Shown here piece by piece: positions 8,887-16,635 of a stretch of DNA of 64,000 bases (positions are counted from its first letter, which is position 1; every line of letters begins with the position of its first letter). Below the pieces are notes generated by a model that saw only the letters and a list, made by a program, of their open reading frames with translations, did no database searches and was not told where the DNA came from. The translations under genes were made by a program, and so were the position numbers. Source of the stretch: Gramella sp. MT6 (GTDB lineage: Bacteria; Bacteroidota; Bacteroidia; Flavobacteriales; Flavobacteriaceae). The stretch covers positions 1,955,001-2,019,000 of the forward strand of contig NZ_CP048410.1 of assembly GCF_019357415.1 (NCBI RefSeq), read 5' to 3'.

Positions 8887-10160
8887 TAAAATTGATGCTT
8901 AAATAGTTGGTAAATAGGATATAGCTGGGCAAAATCGTTGATGACGGTAGATTCTATATTATTATCCGAAATAGCTTTATCGTCAGGTTTGTATTCGCGG
9001 CCTATTCTGAAATAAAAGAATTTAGGGTTGTCTTTCAGTGTAAATTCCTTAAGTTCATCTAAATCTTTAAATTCCCTTACCGGAACTTCATCATCTGCAA
9101 CGGTGATTGTGAAATCATTGTCTAGATCTTTAATAAGAGCATAATATTTTTCTGCAAATAACCTATTGGTTTTCAATTGTTCTCTTATGAAATTTCTATC
9201 TGGGTAACTTCCATTGTTTTTTCCAACTCTTAACTCTACCCATATAACATCTTTTCTAATAAGAACTTCCGCCCGCATATGAAACAATGAAGTCATGTTA
9301 TCTCCATAAGCTTCTTTATATTTTTCTATTTCAGGTTCATCTCGCCCATAGTGTAACCATATAGCATCCAATGAACTTGATGCGCGCTCATTATGTCTAA
9401 AGGAAGAGGTTAAATGTTGGGTTTGATGATGCGGATATAATTCCCAGCCTTTTCCTTTCATTACTGGATATATACGATTATGCAATTCTTCCATCTTATT
9501 ACGTACTTTCAATCTCTCTGCAATTGGGCCAGGTTTATCCAAAATTGGTTTTGGAGCCTTAAAGGCATTGTAATGTTCAAAAGTGAAAAATTGACCTGCA
9601 AAATCATAATCAGATAAGGCTACCTTCCCTTTAGTTACACCGGTCGATTTCTTAAACTGCCTTGTAATGGATCGTAATTCTTTTTCTCTATCGCTTCTTT
9701 CAGCATAGAACAAGCTGTATTCATTCAACCACTCCTGGTCTAGGTTTGAACCTAAATTATAATAGGTAACATACCAGTCTAACAATTCCTGTACAGCATC
9801 AGGGTCTTCAATTTTGAAATTGAGTTCAATGTTATTAAGAAGACCACCTTTAGTACAATTCCCAGAACCTAGGAAAGCTGTCCAATTATCATCTATTCTG
9901 AATAGATATAGCTTAGGATGAAAGAATTGGTTTTTTACATCGTAAATTTTTGTTTCTATGCGTTCACTTATTAATTTTTGGAGCGCTGAAGGTTGGGTAG
10001 GTAAATCATAACCAACTAAAAATTCTAAAGTACAGTCTTCATCTCTATGATCAAATAACTGCAGTCCATAGTCTGTTAACATAGCTACTGCAATACATAT
10101 CTCATCTGCTTTACGGATGAAACTTTTAAATTCTGTTTCTAATCGTAATACCGTTTTCAA
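8886..10160 (-). CDS. Phospholipase-D-fold protein, putative nuclease, in the hsd operon
   Basis: Residues 1-125 carry one PLD/HKD-type half-site: FFHPKLYLF with H81 and K83, then LGSGNCTKGGL at 97-107 and an acidic ELN. This arrangement is typical of PLD-family nucleases that dimerise to complete the active site, such as the catalytic part of BfiI-type enzymes. The remaining 300 residues are a separate region with no motif I recognise. The gene overlaps hsdM by four bases and touches hsdS, so it sits between the methylase and specificity genes. It may add a second cleavage activity or a membrane/lipid function. The fold is likely; the substrate is unknown. Confidence 0.75.
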   Translation of the reverse strand: MKTVLRLETEFKSFIRKADEICIAVAMLTDYGLQLFDHRDEDCTLEFLVGYDLPTQPSALQKLISERIETKIYDVKNQFFHPKLYLFRIDDNWTAFLGSGNCTKGGLLNNIELNFKIEDPDAVQELLDWYVTYYNLGSNLDQEWLNEYSLFYAERSDREKELRSITRQFKKSTGVTKGKVALSDYDFAGQFFTFEHYNAFKAPKPILDKPGPIAERLKVRNKMEELHNRIYPVMKGKGWELYPHHQTQHLTSSFRHNERASSSLDAIWLHYGRDEPEIEKYKEAYGDNMTSLFHMRAEVLIRKDVIWVELRVGKNNGSYPDRNFIREQLKTNRLFAEKYYALIKDLDNDFTITVADDEVPVREFKDLDELKEFTLKDNPKFFYFRIGREYKPDDKAISDNNIESTVINDFAQLYPIYQLFKHQF

Positions 10161-11671
10161 AATCCAAGTTCCTTTAAATGTTTGTTCATTTCAGCTCTTA
10201 CTTGCTCCAACTCTAATTCTAATTGAACGATGTTTTTTTGCACGGCAGCTACGTCTATAGGTTCTTCTTCTTCAAATGTGTCAACATACCGAGGTATGTT
10301 TAGATTATAGTCATTTTCAGACACTTCTGATAGGGTAACAACTGAACTGTATTTTTCAATAGTTGTAAACCTTTTATAAGTATCTACAATCTTATTGATG
10401 TCTTGTGTGCGCAATACATTTTGTTTCTTTCCATCTTCAAAATCTTTACTGGCATCTATAAAAAGTATTTCCTTTGTAGTTTTCGCTTTATTGAAAATGA
10501 GTATTGCTGCAGGAATTCCTGTACCATAAAAAAGGTTAGTAGGTAAGCCGATTACTGCGTCTAACAAGTTCTCCTCTATGAGCTTTTTTCTAATTTTTCG
10601 TTCTGCGCTTCCGCGGAATAGTACACCGTGTGGTACAATTACACCTACTTTACCATTAGGAGCCGTAGTCTCTATCATATGAAGAATAAATGCGTAATCT
10701 CCCTTAGATTTAGGAGGAACACCACGAAGGAAACGCTTATAGCGATCTGCTTCTGCATTCTCATGCCCCCATTTGTCAAGACTAAAAGGAGGATTGGCAA
10801 CTACAATATCAAACTTCATTAATACATCCCCCTCAATTAATTTAGGATTATTAATGGTATCACACCATTCGATCTGAGCTGAATCCATTTTATGCAAAAA
10901 GCAATTCATTTTGCTCAATGCCCATGTATCACCATTACTTTCTTGCCCATAGATCGCGAAATTATCTGTTGGATTACCTTGAGCATCCTTGGTTTCCTCT
11001 GCCACTTTTATCAATAGAGAGCCGGAACCCGCTGTAGGATCAAAAATTCTATCACCTTCCTTTGGTGCAACTAGTTTTGCTAATAAACCAGAAACTTCTT
11101 TTGGTGTAAAAAATTCACCTCCTTTTTTACCTGCTCCAGACGCAAATTTTTCAAGGAGGTACATATAAGCTTCTCCAAGGATGTCTTGCTTCCCTTCCCA
11201 AAGCGATGGACGGAAGTCTAATTCTGGTTTTGCAAAATCATTAATTAGATTTTTAAGTCTTCGATTCCGATCCTTGGTTTGTCCTAATTTATCAGAATTA
11301 AAACTGATGTTTCTAAAAACACCATCTAATTTCTCGATATTACTTTCTTCTATTTTTGCAAAAATTTTATCAATTTTCTCTCCGATATCCGTATCATTTC
11401 TATGTTCATAGATATAATCAAAAGAGCAATTATCTGGCAGAACAAAACGTTCACGCTTCAGCTTTCTCTTAATAAGTTCTTCATCATCTCCATAACGTTC
11501 TTTAAGTTCATTGTAATGATCTTTCCAAACATCACTTAGATACTTGATAAACATAAATACTAAGATGTAATTCTTGTATTCTGACGAATCAAATGCTCCT
11601 CTAAATGTATCACACGCATTCCATAATGCAGTGTTTATCTGATCCTGTGTAGGCCTTAATTTATTTGACAT
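10157..11671 (-). CDS. hsdM: Type I restriction-modification methyltransferase HsdM
   Basis: HsdM is the N6-adenine DNA methyltransferase of the type I complex. The 504-residue protein has the helical HsdM N-terminal domain (about 1-150), then the S-adenosylmethionine motif DPTAGSGSLL at 211-220 and the catalytic NPPF at 293-296. The C-terminus is a charged helix likely to contact HsdS. It starts one base after the stop of the upstream single-TRD protein and its stop overlaps the PLD-fold gene. All catalytic motifs are present, so it should be active. Confidence 0.96.
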   Translation of the reverse strand: MSNKLRPTQDQINTALWNACDTFRGAFDSSEYKNYILVFMFIKYLSDVWKDHYNELKERYGDDEELIKRKLKRERFVLPDNCSFDYIYEHRNDTDIGEKIDKIFAKIEESNIEKLDGVFRNISFNSDKLGQTKDRNRRLKNLINDFAKPELDFRPSLWEGKQDILGEAYMYLLEKFASGAGKKGGEFFTPKEVSGLLAKLVAPKEGDRIFDPTAGSGSLLIKVAEETKDAQGNPTDNFAIYGQESNGDTWALSKMNCFLHKMDSAQIEWCDTINNPKLIEGDVLMKFDIVVANPPFSLDKWGHENAEADRYKRFLRGVPPKSKGDYAFILHMIETTAPNGKVGVIVPHGVLFRGSAERKIRKKLIEENLLDAVIGLPTNLFYGTGIPAAILIFNKAKTTKEILFIDASKDFEDGKKQNVLRTQDINKIVDTYKRFTTIEKYSSVVTLSEVSENDYNLNIPRYVDTFEEEEPIDVAAVQKNIVQLELELEQVRAEMNKHLKELGF

Positions 11672-11672
11672 T

Positions 11673-12260
11673 TTATAATTTACTTAAAAGTTGAGTGGTA
11701 ATTAATTTGTTTTTTAGGTCTATAATCTTATTGCTTAATGCTAATTCCTTATTATTCAGATTAGCAATGTTGGCTATTTTAATTTGTAGTTCTAACGGAG
11801 GGAGTGCTATTGGTGTTTCTTCTAAAGTAGTTTTATTAATACTGGTATTATAAGATCCTGCTTCATTAGTTTTGAAATAATTTTGAACTTTTGTTTGATT
11901 TATATACCACGCAATATATTGTGGATAAGCTATGTTTTTGTTTGTTTTAAGAACAAACAGTGCTGAAGATGCAATAGTTGGAATATTATCTATTTCCTTG
12001 AATACCAGGGCGAAATTATTGGTTCCTTTAGCGGTAAATAGAATGTCATCAGTTTCCAGGTAGTACTTGCTTTTTATTTTATTGCCGTCGACTAAATAAC
12101 ATTCATTTCCGAGAAAAGTATAGTTTCCCTCAAAGTCTTTTAACTGTATAACTCGAACATTTCCACCAATCGTATTCTTGATCTTGCCTCTGAAAGAATA
12201 ACCTGAGGAGAGTCCTTGATACTTTAAAATAGATTTTAAATTAACTACCTTGTGTTGCAT
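11673..12260 (-). CDS. Single-TRD HsdS-like protein, first gene of the operon
   Basis: Starting at the ATG ending at 12260 (MQHKVVNLKSI), this protein has 195 residues. A longer reading from a TTG at 12290 is possible but would run through the palindromic site in the promoter, so I prefer the ATG. The sequence is one S-subunit target-recognition domain ending in ALPPLELQIKIANIANLNNKELALSNKIIDLKNKL, the usual S-subunit spacer helix. Half-size S proteins can dimerise and recognise symmetric bipartite DNA. Its place just downstream of two bipartite palindromes suggests it may bind its own promoter. It could also be an alternative specificity subunit. Confidence 0.75.
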   Translation of the reverse strand: MQHKVVNLKSILKYQGLSSGYSFRGKIKNTIGGNVRVIQLKDFEGNYTFLGNECYLVDGNKIKSKYYLETDDILFTAKGTNNFALVFKEIDNIPTIASSALFVLKTNKNIAYPQYIAWYINQTKVQNYFKTNEAGSYNTSINKTTLEETPIALPPLELQIKIANIANLNNKELALSNKIIDLKNKLITTQLLSKL

Positions 12261-12268
12261 AAATAAAT

Positions 12269-12347
12269 TTGCATAATGATTACGATGCAAATATATAATA
12301 TAATTTTACATTTGCAATTAAAATATTGCATAAAATTCACGATGCAT
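12269..12347 (-). promoter_or_regulatory. Operon promoter with two bipartite palindromic operator-like repeats
   Basis: Two 22-bp sites at 12269-12290 and 12326-12347 share 17 of 22 bases and begin 57 bp apart. The proximal one is a perfect TTGCAT-N10-ATGCAA inverted repeat; the distal one differs in its last base. On the minus strand both contain TGCATCGT and end in TTATGCAA. A further TTATGCAA-like half-site overlaps the ATG at 12260. Between them on the minus strand is TATATTTG (12288-12295), a good match to the Bacteroidota -7 box TAnnTTTG. A regulator binding here would cover the promoter of the whole restriction/TIR operon. Confidence 0.55.
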
Positions 12348-12491
12348 AAAAGTAGGGCGTAAGATGTATTTGAAGATTAGCTTGACTAAATAAATTTTAG
12401 TTATAGGAAAATCCAGGGCTTTGAATAATTTGTTTCTAGGTAGACGAAGCTGACTTTTAATTTATTACTAGTAATTAACTATTGGTAATTA

Positions 12492-12518
12492 CGGCATTAA
12501 TTTACTTAATTGATGCCG
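12492..12518. other. Imperfect hairpin in an otherwise empty 278-bp gap
   Basis: CGGCATTAATT and AATTGATGCCG form an 11-bp stem with one G-T pair and a five-base loop. It lies about 110 bp downstream of the small gene at 12626-12757. There is no T-run on either side, so it is a weak terminator candidate. I see nothing else in 12348-12625. Confidence 0.35.
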
Positions 12519-12625
12519 AATTAAGAGTTCGATATGGATATTTACAAACTTAGCAACAATTGCCTTTATTCAATTAAACTTTTCAGATTACCTGGATACT
12601 ACAACCGTTCCCACTATGCTGTTGG

Positions 12626-12757
12626 TTAATCACCCTTTTTATGTTTATGAGGTTTTAAAGATGGTGTATTGCCTGGAACTTTCTTATTATCACGTTGGCG
12701 TCTGTCTGGTTTCCCGGTTGATTTAGCAGTCCTTTTTGGACCTGGCTTTATTCCCAT
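12626..12757 (-). CDS. Small, very basic 43-residue hypothetical protein
   Basis: A complete short frame runs from ATG at 12757 to TAA at 12626. It starts MGIKPGPKRTAKSTGKPDRR, and over a third of its residues are Lys, Arg or His. The composition is that of an intrinsically disordered nucleic-acid or ribosome-associated peptide. The ATG is preceded by an A/T-rich stretch (AAAATT), usual for this phylum, which does not need a Shine-Dalgarno sequence. I do not recognise a named family. It could be a chance frame, but the composition is unlike random translation of this AT-rich DNA. Confidence 0.45.
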   Translation of the reverse strand: MGIKPGPKRTAKSTGKPDRRQRDNKKVPGNTPSLKPHKHKKGD

Positions 12758-12863
12758 AATTTTATTGTTTAGAAAATTAAGATATGTATTGTCTAAAATT
12801 AGTGGATTTTTCCAAAGGCTCTATAAAAGAGATGCTTAACTTCTCAACATTTACTTAGATTTA

Positions 12864-13214
12864 TTAACTAAAATTGAGTCCCAGGGTATTTGCAATATTT
12901 GATTGATAGATATTACAGGAATTACAAAGCAGATCACCTGACTGAAGGAATTTGTAGAGTTCTTGTCTATTACGGACAATTATTTGAAATGAGTTTTGGC
13001 AAGTTTTACAATCATTCACTTCATAAACTGCATAGATTTTTGCATTTCTGAACTCATTAAACGAATAGGTGTTTTTATACATATTCAGAAATTCCTCTTC
13101 TGAATAAATAAAACCTTCAATGGTACTAACGGTTTTAATTGCAAAATACGTTTCTGCCATTTTTTTAGTTTCAAAACTTAGGCTGGGATCGACAAATATT
13201 TCTTTTTGTTTCAT
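12864..13214 (-). CDS. Hypothetical protein with two CxxC pairs
   Basis: The 116-residue protein has CKTC at about 74-77 and CNSC at about 98-101, the spacing of a small zinc ribbon or treble-clef-like knuckle. The N-terminal half is helical with no motif I can name. There is no signal peptide or membrane segment. Its ATG lies 16 bases from the left end of the 112-bp repeat at 13231-13342, so that repeat probably supplies its promoter. Function unknown. Confidence 0.6.
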   Translation of the reverse strand: MKQKEIFVDPSLSFETKKMAETYFAIKTVSTIEGFIYSEEEFLNMYKNTYSFNEFRNAKIYAVYEVNDCKTCQNSFQIIVRNRQELYKFLQSGDLLCNSCNIYQSNIANTLGLNFS

Positions 13215-13230
13215 GTTTAAGTTATTCTGT

Positions 13231-13342
13231 AAAATATAATATTATAGTTTTCTATTATTATGGTAATACTATTAAATGATAAAATAGTATTGCTGCCTTA
13301 TTATATTGAAGCATTAATGGATTATAACAATATTGTATTAGA
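13231..13342. repeat. Direct repeat copy 1, flanking the fructan locus
   Basis: This 112-bp AT-rich segment aligns without gaps to 25501-25612, with 97 of 112 bases identical and the first 42 bases identical. It contains an inverted pair, GTAATACTAT and ATAGTATTGC, that can form a hairpin. Copy 1 sits just upstream of the 116-residue gene. The two copies bracket the whole fructan locus in the same orientation. Confidence 0.85.
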
Positions 13343-13668
13343 ATATTTCTGACTTTAGGGATATCTAAATTGGATTATTTTCGCTTCGCTCAAAGGTTCT
13401 CTTGATCGTTTCTAAGCAAAAGCATAGATTGAATAAGTCTTCTCAAAGCGCTCTTTCTTTATTAATATCTGTTTTATTTTTAACCCAGTGAAATGATTAA
13501 TTACATCTAAGGTTTTTTTTATACAACTATCATTGGATCATCAAAAAGTCAGGCTTTGGATTGCCCGTCCAATTCAAACACATTAACACAATTTTACAAT
13601 TTAGGTGTAGCTTTTTGTTGTTAAACAACCTTTAAATTCTATTTTAGAAGCTAGTTAAATACTAATCA
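13343..13668 (+). promoter_or_regulatory. Upstream region of the hybrid regulator gene
   Basis: This 326-bp gap holds no convincing gene. The only symmetric element is GTTGTTAAACAAC at 13617-13629, a perfect 13-base palindrome 40 bases before the regulator ATG. It could be an autoregulatory site or a chance AT-rich palindrome. I see no clear -7 box. Confidence 0.3.
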
Positions 13669-16392
13669 ATGAAGTCTCTAATTAAGTTTTTACTTTTTAA
13701 TATTTTTTTCTTGTTATTCCTTTCATGCAGTCAAGAAAATAATAAGGAAAAATACAAAATTGGTTTCTCCCAGGCTATGACTACCGATAACTGGCGTAGG
13801 GAAATGAACAAGGAGATGAGAGTAGAAGCTTCCATGCATCCGGATCTTAATCTTGAAATTAAGGATGCTGAGAATCACATAGCCAAGCAAATCACTCAGA
13901 TCGAGGGATTTATTGAAGAAAAAGTTGATGTGCTTATTGTTTCTCCAATTCAGTCCATACCCATTACACCCGTGATCGAGAAGGCTATGAATGCAGGTAT
14001 CCCTGTAATCATTATAGACCGGAAAATTGAAGGTCGGAATTTTACGGCCTATGTGGGTGCTAATAATATTGAAATTGGAAGAAATGCGGCGAAATATATT
14101 ATTTCACATTCCAAGGGGGAGGCCAGAATAATTGAAATAACTGGTCAGGAAGGTTCTTCTCCTGCTTTTGAAAGAAGTACTGGTTTTAAAAATACGCTGG
14201 ATTCGGTTCCCGTTTTGCAAATAACCCATACTTTAAGAGGGGATTGGGAAAAGGCTTCAATAAAAGAACCTTTATCGTCGCTTCTGGATTCGGTACCTGC
14301 ACCCGATTATATTTTTGCCCATAACGACCGTATGGCAATGGGTGCCTGGGAGGTTGCCAGGTCAAAATCCCTGGAAAAAGAGATTAGTATCATTGGAGTG
14401 GATGGGTTATTTGGACCAAATGGAGGGATCCAAATGGTAAAGGATGGTTTACTGGATGTCACACTTCTATATCCAACGGGAGGCTCAGAAGCTATTAAAC
14501 TGGCCAGCGATCTTATTAATGGAGAGAACATTGATAAATATAATATTCTAAGAACCGTTGTGATAGATTCGGTGAATGTAGGTATCATGCAGAATCAGTT
14601 CAATAAAATGAACCAGCAGCAAAATGATATAGAAAAGCAGCAGGCTTTTATCGAGAGCCAGATTAAGACCTATAATTCCCAGAGTAATCTTATCAAAATT
14701 ATGATCGTTTTGTCACTCCTGCTACTGGCCCTGACCAGCTGGAGTATTTATCTGGTGATAAAGATCAAAAAGAGCAAACGGGAACTTGAGATCAATCATA
14801 AAAAAATAATTATTCAGCGTAACCAGATAGAGGATTTTGCAGAAAAATTAAAACTTTCCAATGAGAGTAAAATTAATTTTTTTACTGCTTTGTCCCATGA
14901 ATTCAAGACGCCTCTTACGCTTATAACAAGCTCTATCGAGTCTATTTCAGATAAACCGGAAAAGGATCTAAGAGGTATTACCAATGAAACAAACCTTATC
15001 ATTAATAATTCAAAACGTTTGCTTCGTTTGATTAATGAGTTACTGGATTTCAGGAAGCTGGAAAGCGGAACCTTCAACTTAAAACCGGTCAGGACTAAGA
15101 TAATCCCCTTTCTTAGTAGCATAACAGAAGATTTCAGGGCAGAGGCCCTGAAAAGGTCCATTAACCTTAGCTTTACGGCAAATGGGAAGGATACAGAAAT
15201 CTATGTTGACAGTGATATGATAGATAAGGTGTTTTTTAATATTCTTTCCAACGCCTTTAAATTCACTCCTAAAAACGGAAGCATTAGTATTGAGGTGAAG
15301 GAATTTGAAAATGAAGTTTGTATCTATTTTAAAGATTCCGGAATAGGGATTCCAAAGGAAGAGCTAACAAAGATCTTTAACCCTTATAGCCAGGCCAGCA
15401 ATAATAGCAAACCCAGTTCTGGTCTCGGTCTTTATATCACCAAACAATTTGTGGAGCTTCATAAGGGAAAGATCTCAGTTTCTTCACATCAGGGTGCCGA
15501 GTTTAAAATTTGTCTTTTAAAGGGTAAAGCACATCTTTCTGAATATCAGTTGTCTGAAATGGAGATCGAGACCGGTGCCAGATCGGAATATAATTTGCCT
15601 GAACCAATAACTTCTGTTGAATTAAATGAGGAAGACCAGGGTGATGAACATGCGGAAAGTATCCTGATAATTGAAGATAATATCGACCTTTCAGGTCTTC
15701 TTAAGTCCAGGCTGGGAAAAGAGTACCGCATTTTTCTTTCTGACGGTAGCGACGGAGTGGACAAGGCATTGGAAATTATTCCCGATGTTATTATCTGTGA
15801 TCTTAACCTGCCAGATAAGACGGGATTTGAGATATGCAGGATATTGAAAAATGACCTCAGGACTTCTCATATTCCAACAATCATACTTACAGCATTAAGC
15901 GACCCGGAATCTGAAATAAAAGCCCTTAGATCTGGCGCAGATTACTATATAACCAAGCCATTCAGCTTTGATATTTTAATGGAGTCCATTAAATCTGCTT
16001 TATATAATCGTGAAAAGCTGCGTTATTACTATACCAATAAAATAGACCAGGTTAGTGAGGAGGACTTCGATTCTTCTGAACAATCCTTCTTAAAGGAACT
16101 TAATTCCTATATCGAGGCTAACCTTAGAAACCCTGAATTCTCAGTAGAAGAACTGGCGGCTAACCTGGGGATTTCCAGGGTCCAGTTATATCGTAAGGTA
16201 AAGGCTCTTCTGGGAATAAGTGTAAATGAGTATATAAATGCCCAGCGCCTTGGGAAAGCCAGAAATCTGTTGCAGGATTCGAGCATGAATATTTCAGAGA
16301 TCGCCTATGAGGTTGGCTATTCTTCACCCGGTTATTTCTCCACTTCTTTTAAGAATAAGTATGGAGTCTCTCCAAAGCATTTTAAATCTTAA
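13669..16392 (+). CDS. Hybrid two-component system regulator of the fructan locus
   Basis: This 907-residue one-protein sensor/regulator resembles the fructose-sensing regulator BT1754 of Bacteroides. Visible domains in order: an N-terminal signal with lipobox-like LSC (C20), a LacI/ribose-binding-type periplasmic sugar sensor (about 29-305), one membrane helix (342-365), a histidine kinase with phospho-acceptor H410 in SHEFKTP, an ATPase domain with NILSNAFKFTP and GLGLYI, a receiver domain (about 660-775, VIICDLNLPDKTG, ITKPF) and a C-terminal AraC-type HTH (about 805-905). The kinase faces the cytoplasm and the sensor the periplasm. It presumably activates the downstream genes on binding fructose or a short fructan. 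The ligand is inferred from the GH32 gene and fructokinase nearby. Confidence 0.93.
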   Translation: MKSLIKFLLFNIFFLLFLSCSQENNKEKYKIGFSQAMTTDNWRREMNKEMRVEASMHPDLNLEIKDAENHIAKQITQIEGFIEEKVDVLIVSPIQSIPITPVIEKAMNAGIPVIIIDRKIEGRNFTAYVGANNIEIGRNAAKYIISHSKGEARIIEITGQEGSSPAFERSTGFKNTLDSVPVLQITHTLRGDWEKASIKEPLSSLLDSVPAPDYIFAHNDRMAMGAWEVARSKSLEKEISIIGVDGLFGPNGGIQMVKDGLLDVTLLYPTGGSEAIKLASDLINGENIDKYNILRTVVIDSVNVGIMQNQFNKMNQQQNDIEKQQAFIESQIKTYNSQSNLIKIMIVLSLLLLALTSWSIYLVIKIKKSKRELEINHKKIIIQRNQIEDFAEKLKLSNESKINFFTALSHEFKTPLTLITSSIESISDKPEKDLRGITNETNLIINNSKRLLRLINELLDFRKLESGTFNLKPVRTKIIPFLSSITEDFRAEALKRSINLSFTANGKDTEIYVDSDMIDKVFFNILSNAFKFTPKNGSISIEVKEFENEVCIYFKDSGIGIPKEELTKIFNPYSQASNNSKPSSGLGLYITKQFVELHKGKISVSSHQGAEFKICLLKGKAHLSEYQLSEMEIETGARSEYNLPEPITSVELNEEDQGDEHAESILIIEDNIDLSGLLKSRLGKEYRIFLSDGSDGVDKALEIIPDVIICDLNLPDKTGFEICRILKNDLRTSHIPTIILTALSDPESEIKALRSGADYYITKPFSFDILMESIKSALYNREKLRYYYTNKIDQVSEEDFDSSEQSFLKELNSYIEANLRNPEFSVEELAANLGISRVQLYRKVKALLGISVNEYINAQRLGKARNLLQDSSMNISEIAYEVGYSSPGYFSTSFKNKYGVSPKHFKS

Positions 16393-16427
16393 CAAATAAT
16401 TAGGCAGAGGATTTTACCCCAAGCTTA

Positions 16428-16464
16428 AAAATTGATACATAATTTGAATTCTAGTATCAATTTT
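16428..16464. promoter_or_regulatory. Inverted repeat after the hybrid regulator
   Basis: AAAATTGATAC at 16428-16438 and GTATCAATTTT at 16454-16464 form a perfect 11-bp inverted repeat with a 15-base spacer, 36 bases after the regulator stop. It has the shape of a weak terminator, but no clean T-run follows. An operator for the transporter promoter is an alternative. Confidence 0.45.
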
Positions 16465-16492
16465 AAAACTACATCGTTTTCGCTAATTGGGT

Positions 16493-16616
16493 GAAACCAA
16501 TGTGAAGGCCTGTAAAACATGGTGGTTCATATAAATTTCACTATTAATTAACATTATTATAATGATTTGAGGAATTCTTAAAATAGAGCAGGGAATTTTA
16601 AACATACATTGGTTTC
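16493..16616 (+). promoter_or_regulatory. Candidate regulator-binding motifs before the transporter gene
   Basis: GAAACCAATGT at 16493-16503 is the exact reverse complement of ACATTGGTTTC at 16606-16616, 20 bases before the MFS start codon. A degenerate third version, ACATGGTGGTTC, lies near 16518-16529. Repetition of an 11-base motif in the only sizeable intergenic region of the locus fits AraC-type binding sites for the hybrid regulator. No -7 box is obvious. Confidence 0.4.
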
Positions 16617-16635
16617 CATATCAATAAATTGAAAG

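Noticed and set aside
11673..12260. Half-HsdS gene as a decayed hsdS pseudogene
   Set aside because: It has an intact TRD, a complete spacer helix and a tight junction with hsdM, so it looks like a deliberate single-TRD protein.
12261..12290. TTG start giving a longer half-HsdS protein
   Set aside because: The extra ten residues are encoded by the palindromic operator and promoter box; the ATG at 12260 fits better.
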